The notes beneath the pieces are model-generated. The model was not told the origin of the DNA. It saw only the letters and a program-made list of their open reading frames with translations, and made no database searches. The position numbers and the translations under genes were made by a program. Shown here in pieces: positions 8,301 to 15,441 of a stretch of 64,000 bases of DNA. The stretch covers positions 1 through 64,000 of the forward strand of contig SVRE01000002.1 of assembly GCA_015065005.1 (NCBI GenBank). Direction: 5' to 3'. Source of the stretch: Oscillospiraceae bacterium. GTDB taxonomy: Bacteria; Bacillota; Clostridia; Oscillospirales; CAG-272. Numbering within the stretch: position 1 is the stretch's first letter; every line of letters starts with the position of its first letter.

Positions 8301-9958
8301 GTCTTCAAATTAGCCTTGATTTCAACGAGCTCGTTGTAGAGGTCAGCAAGGCCATCCTCAGTTACAGCTCTTGTTACTGTGAACAAAATGTCCTCAGCGC
8401 GGAGTCTAACAGCCTTAGCTTCGTCTGGATCATATGGACCTTCATCAATGTCGAGAACGATTGCAACAAACTTAGAGTAAGCATACTCATAGTCTTCTTG
8501 GAGAAGCTTTTCTGTCAATGCAACATAAGCATTCTTAAATGCGTCAACATCGATTGCCTCAAGAGCTTCTTCAAGAGCAGCAACTCTTGTAGCAAGGTTT
8601 GTAACCTCTGTCTTATCGCCAACGGAAAGCTTGAGGTTAGAAATTTCTGTCTTAAGAGCAGCGATTTCATCTGCGTTAGTCTTAATATCAGCAGCAAGCT
8701 TTGTTTCAAGATCAGTGATTTCCTTCTGGAGATCGCCCTTGAGAGTAGAAAGCTTATCATCAAGGTTAAGATCCTCAATAGCAGCTGTGATAGCGGCCTT
8801 AACCTCAGCCTCTGTCTGAGCAGCTTCTGCAATTTCTCTTACTTCTGCAAGCTCAGCATTTACGTTGTTGAGGTTTTCAACTGTAGCGAGTGTAGCGAGT
8901 GTATTGTTAATTGTTGTGATAGCAGATGTGTTAAGAGCGATATTAGCAGCATTACCATTAATGGAATCCTGCAAATTCTTCTTAGCAGCATTAAGTGCAT
9001 CGTTGAGTGTCTTCTCAGCAGCATCAAGAGCTGTCTGTGTAGCAGCAGCATCAGCTGTTGTCTTAACAGCAGCAAGGTCAGCGATAACCTTATTAAGGTT
9101 CTCAGCTGTAGCAGCAGCATCGGAAAGAGCCTCAAGATCAGCAACTACCTTGTCAAGAGCTGTCTGTGTAGCAGCAGCATCAGCTGTTGTCTTAACAGCA
9201 GCGAGGTCTGCGATAACCTTATTAAGGTTCTCAGCTGTAGCAGCAGCACCGGAAAGAGCCTCAAGATCAGCAACTACCTTGTCAAGAGCTGTCTGTGTAG
9301 CAGCAGCATCAGCTGTTGTCTTAACAGCAGCGAGGTCTGCGATAACCTTATTAAGGTTCTCAGCTGTAGCAGCAGCATCAGCTGTTGCCTTAACAGCAGC
9401 GATAGCAGCCTGGAGCTCAGTTACCTTATCGTTGATCAATGTTGTGTTGCCGGCGATCTTTGCGTCAAGCTCTTCCTGCAACTTTGTGTTTGCCTCGCCA
9501 GCAGCCTTTACAGCCTCTTCGAGAGCAGCCTTTGTAGCAGCAGCATCAGCTGTTGTCTTAACAGCATCGATAGCAGCGTTCAAAGCGGTCTTAGCCTCTT
9601 CAAGAGCGCTACTTGTAGCAGCCGCATTAGCTGTTGCTTCAACCTCTGTAAGTTTTGCAAGTGCTTCTTCAAGAGCAGCCTTTGTAGCAGCAGCATCAGC
9701 TGTGCCTGTTACTGTCTCGAGCTTTGCAGCAACTTCTTCGAGAGCAGCCTTTGTAGCAGCAGCGTCAGCTGTAGCCTTTACAGCATCCATTGCTTCATAC
9801 AAAGCTTTTTGTGCTTCTGTAAGATCTGTCTTAGCTGTGTTCTGAGCATTATTAACCTCTTCCTTTGTAGCAAGGTCATCATGACAGCTTGCAAAAGCAA
9901 ATAGGCATGTAAGAACGCATAATAAAGACACAATTCTTATAAGCATGTTCTTTTTCAT
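5315..9958 (-). CDS. Giant Ala-rich coiled-coil lipoprotein
   Basis: The 1547-residue exported protein starts MKKNMLIRIVSLL and has a lipobox ending FASC, so it is probably a membrane-anchored lipoprotein. About residues 30-430 are repeats of the type TADAAATKAALEE with heptad spacing, the mark of a long helical coiled coil. The remainder is still helical and rich in Ala, Glu, Asp and Lys but less regular. No catalytic motif is seen. A surface stalk, spacer or adhesin role is inferred from shape only. It has a near-consensus promoter, a roughly 170-base structured leader, an AAAGGAAAAAC ribosome site before ATG 9958 and its own terminator. It therefore looks like a single, strongly expressed gene. 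Confidence 0.8.
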   Translation of the reverse strand: MKKNMLIRIVSLLCVLTCLFAFASCHDDLATKEEVNNAQNTAKTDLTEAQKALYEAMDAVKATADAAATKAALEEVAAKLETVTGTADAAATKAALEEALAKLTEVEATANAAATSSALEEAKTALNAAIDAVKTTADAAATKAALEEAVKAAGEANTKLQEELDAKIAGNTTLINDKVTELQAAIAAVKATADAAATAENLNKVIADLAAVKTTADAAATQTALDKVVADLEALSGAAATAENLNKVIADLAAVKTTADAAATQTALDKVVADLEALSDAAATAENLNKVIADLAAVKTTADAAATQTALDAAEKTLNDALNAAKKNLQDSINGNAANIALNTSAITTINNTLATLATVENLNNVNAELAEVREIAEAAQTEAEVKAAITAAIEDLNLDDKLSTLKGDLQKEITDLETKLAADIKTNADEIAALKTEISNLKLSVGDKTEVTNLATRVAALEEALEAIDVDAFKNAYVALTEKLLQEDYEYAYSKFVAIVLDIDEGPYDPDEAKAVRLRAEDILFTVTRAVTEDGLADLYNELVEIKANLKTLEESLRAKVDAITSISISAESIQAVKDADKIYEKMVALEIAFEDATLKDEYLDIWNAYIELNGGTTKDETVSYEGYKNIAKKNIDDIVAKILGRDVKLGSTDGDIIDEYQAAIASLKTSIENSTHRDLYEAGLAEEVIAAVKAEVIAEDIAEMTAANFETYKANYRNVYIASVKDGFVASAKEAINAAIEAKKAELMAADDTLAENDALTQATAEVLGTYATVDEKAAADGEAAANADADTKVAEFETSANAQIATEAAAAAETDAGKLEIYVRAMAESLYNEDAAEAVAERYENMLQAAADAADLVNEVITIIGNWDSTGLLWNDTTAADAVAKVGAWVADAKYQSTNEAYIAAYAFCDDTITDANRDYVFGTYKGSIKNYAQLTNVKGYVEALKSVYDSYEFADVEAVGVEAFIVVLKAAINGVEVDGKMVLDVDSVAVDNSEKAITALDAAIKTAANNNAVATALNQKAMIGDIARNRIAVIKAAEGKLAAIITELKALYWKDGAWNVTDINAADTLDAFRTRIDAVYADVQADSTEGYVIATGSVTSSLAEDALNGAIASFNKYTEFAAQKYLEAKELIDELEALGAVKLNHGKRIYEVSVALKSLSTVITGMTYETRFPVDVDGDGTFEMVDFYDLQEKINNKYVPEYKALALEAETKADELKTAIETLVAKVGDNANKLDYYNEIVALMDKVEAEWLNYFYSDEMLAKAGATDDEVMAAIAAAVAATTDTKIIGGKGTTYAFLTSEAFAKLETITKTANATYATAKGLAEQWIKDAIAIVNGGSYTFHDWDKAGNNFKNIEERYNTIVATYYVVFDDTTDPDFGLYAAHETFAVEYAKCKKMAEEAAAQIKAIEDAIEALGALNTITLDNTVEKRDAVDAIKAAIAAFEDGYCDKAQEDGDIDADLLFTLAKYDGMVQVAEYWVSKKAEWPSTWNAVESFNVSIEAIDSSIEEAAEFGIDRYTALNNFIINDKSTVDKEISNAATANP
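9025..9388 (-). repeat. Tandem 129-base repeat inside the coiled-coil gene
   Basis: Unit starts at 9025, 9154 and 9283 are exactly 129 bases (43 codons) apart. Copies are nearly identical at the DNA level, and the third is incomplete. Each encodes a block containing LNKVIADLAAVKTTADAAAT. The near identity points to recent duplication or ongoing homogenisation, so the copy number may vary between strains. Confidence 0.85.
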
Positions 9959-9969
9959 GTTTGTTTTTC

Positions 9970-10130
9970 CTTTCGTATAATAAAATTTTAAACAATAGTG
10001 AATGATTTTCAGCAGACCTTAAATGCTATGCAGCCCCTGCCGAAACGGGCCGCGACCCCCCTAATACCTCCTTGTTGCTTAGTAAATAGGGACTATGCGA
10101 CGCCAAAAAATCGCAGAGATTCCCTGTTCG
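9970..10130 (-). ncRNA. Structured 5' leader of the coiled-coil lipoprotein mRNA (class not recognised)
   Basis: The transcript from the promoter at 10136-10164 runs about 170 bases before the gene. Two stems are visible. In 10088-10125 AGGGA pairs with TCCCT and encloses GCGA/TCGC. In 10030-10053 GCGGCCC pairs with GGGCTGC through one G-U pair. An AAGGAGGT sequence between them has no start codon nearby. No known riboswitch core (T-box, SAM, TPP, FMN, c-di-GMP-I, fluoride) was recognised. It may be an unknown cis-regulatory RNA or a stabilising leader. Confidence 0.45.
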
Positions 10131-10135
10131 AGAGA

Positions 10136-10164
10136 ATTATATCATAGAAAATCTTGCTTGTCAA
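10136..10164 (-). promoter_or_regulatory. Near-perfect sigma-A promoter of the coiled-coil lipoprotein gene
   Basis: -35 TTGACA (10164-10159), exactly 17 bases, then -10 TATAAT (10141-10136) on the minus strand. Both hexamers are consensus. Confidence 0.9.
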
Positions 10165-10831
10165 TACGTTTTTTAGAAAAAATCCATTATTCGCGTATAA
10201 TATTTCCTTTAAACACATAAATTATATATTTACTTTTTTCTTCTTACTTATTATCTGCCAATGATACCCATTACAGGTATCATATGCCATAAGGAGCGTA
10301 TTTGATAATTTTGGTCCCGAGATCGAGAGCTATGCAGCGCACATTTTGTACACATATGCAGCTTTCCAAAAATTTTGCGCTTTAAATTTCATTGCATGCG
10401 CTCACACATGCCCTACAAATATTTTTTACAAATTTGATATCTTAGCTTCTCTTTGTGAACAATATTTTACGTATGATTTCTTGAAAAAACAAAATAATTT
10501 GTACTTGGTGGCACTTTTTTGGCATATTTTGGGCGAATTATTGACACGTGGGTGGCAAAATTCATTTTTTTCGTTCCTCGTCCCCCACTTTTTAGTCAAA
10601 TGTCGATAATCCGCTTTTGTTTTTAGTATAGTTTTCATTTTCTCGTTTTCAGCAAGCCGCCATATTAATCACAGTGTATTAACGGTTATCGTTTTAAAAA
10701 TCTCCGATTTTTTCGGCTGTCTCTTTGTTATAATATTTTACATTTATATAATTAATGTAGATTTTTTCAATTTTTTCTCTATTTCGAGGAATTTTTTTAC
10801 TTTTTCAACAAATTGAACAAGTTTAAAGCTA
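10165..10831. other. Intergenic stretch with one palindrome, no supported gene
   Basis: This 670-base AT-rich region holds one clear inverted repeat, ATGATACC-CATTACA-GGTATCAT (10261-10283), which could be an operator. Two short overlapping frames on opposite strands (10346-10609 and 10426-10638) have no ribosome site and no recognisable protein features. Nothing else was seen. Confidence 0.5.
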
Positions 10832-10859
10832 AAAACGGGAGCGAATCGCTCCCATTTTT
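10832..10859 (-). terminator. Terminator after the GH78 gene
   Basis: GGGAGCG-AAT-CGCTCCC (10837-10853) with T-runs on both outer sides. It lies immediately after the stop of the GH78 gene on the minus strand. Confidence 0.85.
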
Positions 10860-10861
10860 AT

Positions 10862-13009
10862 TCAAAATGTATATGTGCCCTTCTCAACCAAATGCTTTTT
10901 GCCATTTATTATAATTGTGGCCTTTACAGGTGTTATGATTTTATAGCGCACCCTTTCTCCCTCGTGATACCAGCCCGAAATCACCGTGCCGTGGCGGGTT
11001 TTTATTCTCGCGCTCAGGCTATCAATTTTGTCTGTCGGAACAGGAGAAATCATTATTTCCTCGAAGCCCGGCTTTTCCTCAAGGGGGGTTATACCGCAGG
11101 CTACCTCGTAAACCCAATCGGCAACGCTACCGTAGGCATAATGATTAAAGGAATTCATATCCTTAGACCAGAATTCTCCCTTTTCATTTTTACCGTCCCA
11201 ATGCTCCCAAACAGTAGTAGCACCGCACTTGACGGAATATAGCCAGGACGGAAATTCATCCTGCAAAAGCAAATCGTAAGCAAGCTCACTGTAGCCGTTT
11301 TGCGACAAGGCGTGAAGCAAATAGGGTGTGCCAACGAAGCCTGTTTTCAGGCGCCTTCCGTTTTCGATTATCATATCGGCAAGCTGAGCGGCTACCTCTT
11401 TTTTGTTTTCCGCTATATCAAAGTACAGGGCAAGCACACACTCGGTCTGTGTTTTGTACTCCTTAAATGTTTTTCTTATTTTAGCCCTTATGTTATTGTA
11501 CAGTTTTTCGTATTTTTCCACATTTTTGCCAAGGATTTTGCCCACCTTGCAAACAATGCCCACAGAATGTGCGTAAAACACAGATGCAATAAAATCCTCA
11601 TTTGATGAGCCGCGATAGCTGCCCACCGGGGCATCAAGCCCAAGCCAATCGCCAAATTGGTCACAGCCTGTCCATAAATACTCGGTCTTTGTGCTTTTGG
11701 TTATGTAGCCTATGTATTTGCACATACAAGAATAATGCTTTTTCAAAATATCTTTGTTTCCGTAGGTTAGGTACATCTGATATGGAATGATTGTGGCAGA
11801 GTCCCCCCATACTGCGCCGCTTGTCTCAACAGTTGACCAATCCCAGCAAATAGTTTTAGGGATTATGTTCGGGATATATCCGCTCTTACCCTGGTCCAGG
11901 CGCATATCGGCAAGCCACTTTTCAAAGAACTGCTCCACATCATAATTGTAGGATGCGGTTTTGCAAAATACGGTTGCATCACCTGTCCAGCCCTGGCGCT
12001 CATCCCTTTGGGGACAATCCGTGGGCACATCAAGAAAATTCCCCCTCTGTCCCCATACAATATTACTGAACAGCTTATTCAGCATAGGATCGGAGCTTTC
12101 AAGATAGCCTGTCCTTTCCATATCGGAATGAACAACTATGGCACGGATGCTGTTTTCGTTTATTTCTGTTGGGAAGCTATCAACCCTTATGTACCTGAAG
12201 CCCCAGAAGGCAAGTCTTGGCTTGTATTTATTATAACCCTCTTGGCAAATATACTCAAAGCGCGCCTTGGCATCACGGTAGTTTTCGTTATAAAAGTTGC
12301 CATCCTTATCAAGCACCTCACAAACGGTAAATTCAACCCTGTCGCCTGCCTTTGCCATTACCTCAAATTCAAAATAGCCTGTTAAGTTCTGCCCAAAGTC
12401 CACAACGGTATCTCCGTTTGGCGCTTTGAATACAGAAATTGGCTTTACTGTTTCCTGCTCTTTTATGTAAACGCCCTGCTGCTTTACAATAAGCTTCTTA
12501 TCATGGTCAAGAGCTTGGGCGTGCCCCCCCTTATCGCTAAATGTCATGTCCACGATTTCGCCGTCATAAAGCTCAGCCATACGGAGCTTATCCTTTGTGG
12601 CAAGCCAGCTTTCGTTTGTTACAATTACCTCTTTTGTACCGTCCTTGTACCTTAAAACAAGCTCAGCAATCAAGGCTTTTTTCTTCTCCGGACCGCCCTC
12701 ATCAGTGCCGAAGTTAATCTTACCCTTGTACCATCCATCCGACACTAATATTTCAAGAGAGTTCTCATCTTTTATCATTTTTGTTACGTCATAGGTCTGG
12801 TATTGTACCCTTTTACGGGAGGTAAAGCCCGGGGGGAGAATAAAGTCTCCAACCCGCGCCCCGTTCAGCACAGGGTAATAGCAGCCAAGTGATGTTATGT
12901 TAAGGCTTGCACGTTTTATTGGCTTACGAACGGAAAAAGCCTTGGTAAATCGCACAGGCTCATATAGCTTGTTTTCCGGATGGATTATCCAGCTTGAATT
13001 TTCAAACAT
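10862..13009 (-). CDS. Alpha-L-rhamnosidase, glycoside hydrolase family 78
   Basis: The 715-residue enzyme is predicted to remove terminal alpha-L-rhamnose from plant glycosides or rhamnogalacturonan fragments. The family signature DCPQRDERQGWTGD is present, with the general-acid Glu in DER. CGATTVWEHWDG carries the second catalytic Glu. N-terminal beta-sandwich domains precede the alpha/alpha barrel, and a short beta domain closes the protein. There is no signal peptide, so it probably acts inside the cell on imported oligosaccharides or glycosides. It lies 79 bases after the GH3 gene on the same strand and ends at a terminator, so it is the second gene of a two-gene operon. The ribosome site is weak (GAAAGAG). 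Confidence 0.93.
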   Translation of the reverse strand: MFENSSWIIHPENKLYEPVRFTKAFSVRKPIKRASLNITSLGCYYPVLNGARVGDFILPPGFTSRKRVQYQTYDVTKMIKDENSLEILVSDGWYKGKINFGTDEGGPEKKKALIAELVLRYKDGTKEVIVTNESWLATKDKLRMAELYDGEIVDMTFSDKGGHAQALDHDKKLIVKQQGVYIKEQETVKPISVFKAPNGDTVVDFGQNLTGYFEFEVMAKAGDRVEFTVCEVLDKDGNFYNENYRDAKARFEYICQEGYNKYKPRLAFWGFRYIRVDSFPTEINENSIRAIVVHSDMERTGYLESSDPMLNKLFSNIVWGQRGNFLDVPTDCPQRDERQGWTGDATVFCKTASYNYDVEQFFEKWLADMRLDQGKSGYIPNIIPKTICWDWSTVETSGAVWGDSATIIPYQMYLTYGNKDILKKHYSCMCKYIGYITKSTKTEYLWTGCDQFGDWLGLDAPVGSYRGSSNEDFIASVFYAHSVGIVCKVGKILGKNVEKYEKLYNNIRAKIRKTFKEYKTQTECVLALYFDIAENKKEVAAQLADMIIENGRRLKTGFVGTPYLLHALSQNGYSELAYDLLLQDEFPSWLYSVKCGATTVWEHWDGKNEKGEFWSKDMNSFNHYAYGSVADWVYEVACGITPLEEKPGFEEIMISPVPTDKIDSLSARIKTRHGTVISGWYHEGERVRYKIITPVKATIIINGKKHLVEKGTYTF

Positions 13010-13088
13010 CAGAATTCTATCTCTTTCATAAATTTAAACAAATTGGAATAAAGCCTTTTACCGCTTTTTCTTACAATTTCATACGGTC

Positions 13089-14963
13089 TTAAAATATAAC
13101 AACAATGCTCTCTTTTGCTTTTATGTGGATTTTTTTGAAATCGAGAAGCTCGGGATGTGGCTCATATCTGAACTTTAAAACGGAATAATCCGTGTCAACA
13201 TCACCCTTATTTGTTATTTCTACCTCGTTTTCGCTCATCCAATTCTCACAAACGTCACTGTATGTAAGACCGTAGCCGAATGGGTAAAGTGGCTCACCCT
13301 TGAAATACTTATATGTACGGTTTTCCATACTGTAGTCTCTGAACGGCGGCAAATCCTCTGTGGATTTATAGAAGGTAACGGGCAAGCGTCCGCTTGGAGA
13401 GTATTTACCCAAAAGCACGTCAGCCACTGCATTTCCGCCCTGTGCACCGGGGTAGAAGCATTGAAGAACCGCATCACATCTTTCGTTCTGGTCACAAAGA
13501 GCAACCGCGCTTCCGCTTACGTTTATAAAAATTGTTGGCTTACCAAGCTCCATAACCGCTTCGTAAAGCTTTTTCTGTGTATTTGGCAGCTCAAGGTCCT
13601 TCTTATCTCCTGCCGCATCCCCATTAAAGGTATCTCCCTCCTCGCCCTCAATAGACGGGTTAAGACCCATACAAAGTATTACAACGTCTGCCATTTTAGC
13701 CGCAACAACAGCTTCCTTCACAGGGAAACCGCTCCAGTTACCGTCATCGTGGGTGGCATGACAGCCCTTAGCATACATCACCTTGCCGTTGAAATTATCC
13801 TGAATACCATTCAGAATAGTTACGTATCTTGACGGAGTGCCGTTATAGTTTGCATGCAATACGGTTCTATCATCCGCATTAGGACCGATAAGTGCAATAG
13901 TTTTCACATCATCGGAGAGTGGCAAAATACCGTTGTTTTTTAAAAGCACTATGCTCTCTCTCGCCATTTGCCTATTAAGCTCCGTGTGCTTTTCACATTC
14001 CACAACGTCATATGGAATTTTGTCATATTCGCAATCCGAGTCAAACATACCGAGGCGGAAGCGTGCTTCAAACAACTTTTCCACCGCCTTGGTTATTGTT
14101 TCCTCATCTATTAAATCCATTTCGTAAGCTTCATAAAGAGCCAAGTACGCATCTCCGCAATTAAGCTGACAGCCGTTGTTTACCGCAAGGGCGGCACTTT
14201 CCGCCTCTGTGTCGGTTATATGGTGTCCCCTGTTAATATCCGCAATAGCACCGCAGTCAGAAACAACATATCCCTTAAAGCCAAATTCTCCGTACAAAAT
14301 ATCCTGTAGCAGGGTTTTAGAAGCGCAGCAAGCCTCACCATTTACCCTGTTGTAAGCACCCATAACCGCGCTTGGGTCAGCATGGTCGATACAATATTTA
14401 AAGGCGGAAAGATATGTTTCGTACAAATCCTTTTTATTAACCACCGCATCAAAGCCGTGGCGCTCATACTCAGGTCCGCTATGCACCGCATAGTGCTTTA
14501 TGGTTGCATCAAGCTTCCTGTACTTGCCCTCTCCCTGTAAGCCTTTGATGAATGCTGTGCCCATTTTTCCTGTAAGCAACGGGTCCTCGCCGTAGGTTTC
14601 ATGTCCTCTTCCCCAACGTGGGTCGCGGAAAATATTGATGTTTGGTGACCAATAGGTCAAGCCCTGATAAAGCTCTGTACAGCCAAACTTTTTAAATTCG
14701 TTATATTTTGCACGCGCTTCATCAGAAATGGCAGTTGCCACATCATACATAAGGTCTGTATTAAAGCTTGCCGCCATGCCGATAGCCTGTGGAAACACGG
14801 TTGCACAGCCCTGCCTTGCCACACCGTGCAGGCACTCATTCCACCAGTTATATGCAGGCACGTTAAGCCTTGGTATTGCAGGAGCGTCATATCTCATTTG
14901 CGCCATTTTTTCTTCAATTGTCATTTTGCTGACAAGTTCTTTTGCTCTTTCCAAAAAGGTCAT
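13089..14963 (-). CDS. Glycoside hydrolase family 3 (beta-glucosidase/beta-xylosidase)
   Basis: The 624-residue protein has the GH3 barrel with GYVVSDCGAI, which carries the catalytic nucleophile Asp. WNECLHGVAR and RDPRWGRGHETYGEDP are typical of the xylosidase/glucosidase branch. The second alpha/beta domain follows (NNGILPLSDDVKTIALIGPNAD). The fibronectin-III-like tail stops early at IHIKAKESIVVIF, so the protein is shorter than the usual 700 or more residues. The catalytic parts are intact. There is no signal peptide. It is first in the operon with GH78 and has its own promoter and an AAAGGAGAT ribosome site. Exact sugar specificity cannot be told from sequence. Confidence 0.92.
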   Translation of the reverse strand: MTFLERAKELVSKMTIEEKMAQMRYDAPAIPRLNVPAYNWWNECLHGVARQGCATVFPQAIGMAASFNTDLMYDVATAISDEARAKYNEFKKFGCTELYQGLTYWSPNINIFRDPRWGRGHETYGEDPLLTGKMGTAFIKGLQGEGKYRKLDATIKHYAVHSGPEYERHGFDAVVNKKDLYETYLSAFKYCIDHADPSAVMGAYNRVNGEACCASKTLLQDILYGEFGFKGYVVSDCGAIADINRGHHITDTEAESAALAVNNGCQLNCGDAYLALYEAYEMDLIDEETITKAVEKLFEARFRLGMFDSDCEYDKIPYDVVECEKHTELNRQMARESIVLLKNNGILPLSDDVKTIALIGPNADDRTVLHANYNGTPSRYVTILNGIQDNFNGKVMYAKGCHATHDDGNWSGFPVKEAVVAAKMADVVILCMGLNPSIEGEEGDTFNGDAAGDKKDLELPNTQKKLYEAVMELGKPTIFINVSGSAVALCDQNERCDAVLQCFYPGAQGGNAVADVLLGKYSPSGRLPVTFYKSTEDLPPFRDYSMENRTYKYFKGEPLYPFGYGLTYSDVCENWMSENEVEITNKGDVDTDYSVLKFRYEPHPELLDFKKIHIKAKESIVVIF

Positions 14964-14998
14964 ATCAAATCTCCTTTAATATTTTTCTTCTATGTTAA

Positions 14999-15027
14999 AT
15001 TATATCTCATTATTGTCTTATTTTCAA
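14999..15027 (-). promoter_or_regulatory. Promoter of the GH3-GH78 operon
   Basis: -35 TTGAAA (15027-15022), a 17-base spacer and -10 TATAAT (15004-14999) on the minus strand, 36 bases before the GH3 start codon. Confidence 0.75.
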
Positions 15028-15220
15028 TAGTTTTGTAATATATGAATACACAAAAGAAAAAACACGGAAAAGGATGTATACCGTAAAGCAGGCTTCACTA
15101 ACCGCAACACAACAAGAGGAGTACGGGCAATTTTGCCTATGCTCCTTTTTACACTCCTTGCCCTGCAAGGTATAGTGTGTTATGCATTTTGAACGTAATG
15201 TCGAGTGGTAAAACTTTTTA

Positions 15221-15388
15221 GTGATTTGCCTCGCACGGCTCGGCGTGATATTTTTGCTTCGCAAAAGTGATATTGCTCCCGTTAGTCGCAGTGATATTCT
15301 ATTCGCCTTTGTAATATCAAACGCGCGTAGTGCAATCACTGTCGCAGACAATATCACTCAGGTCGTGTATATCACTCGCCGCAGGCAA
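15221..15388. repeat. Hairpin array with ATATCAC linkers, copy A (two opposed halves)
   Basis: Short inverted repeats are separated by a constant linker. The left half reads with GTGATAT linkers, for example TTTTGC-TTC-GCAAAA between two linkers. The right half reads with ATATCACT linkers, for example TGTC-GCA-GACA. The two halves face opposite ways. The same linker and the TTTTGC hairpin occur in copies B (19995-20101) and C (20848-20990). It lies between the GH operon and the metallophosphoesterase gene. Function unknown. Confidence 0.65.
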
Positions 15389-15394
15389 ATAGAG

Positions 15395-15426
15395 TTGGCG
15401 CACCTGCTTTATCGCAGGTGCGCCAA
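15395..15426. terminator. Strong hairpin downstream of the metallophosphoesterase gene
   Basis: TTGGCGCACCTGC-TTTATC-GCAGGTGCGCCAA is a 13-base perfect stem. Thymines follow on the plus strand (CTTTTTGCTTTTTT), while on the minus strand the hairpin comes 15 bases after the stop codon without a clean T-run. It may terminate either strand or end the adjacent hairpin array. Confidence 0.6.
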
Positions 15427-15441
15427 GTGCTTTTTGCTTTT

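Noticed and set aside
8498-9904. Plus-strand frame of 468 codons rich in Cys and Ser opposite the coiled-coil gene
   Set aside because: It is the antisense of repeated Ala-rich codons; the minus-strand gene has signal peptide, promoter, leader and terminator.
10346-10638. Two overlapping short frames on opposite strands
   Set aside because: AT-rich, no ribosome site, no protein features; treated as non-coding.
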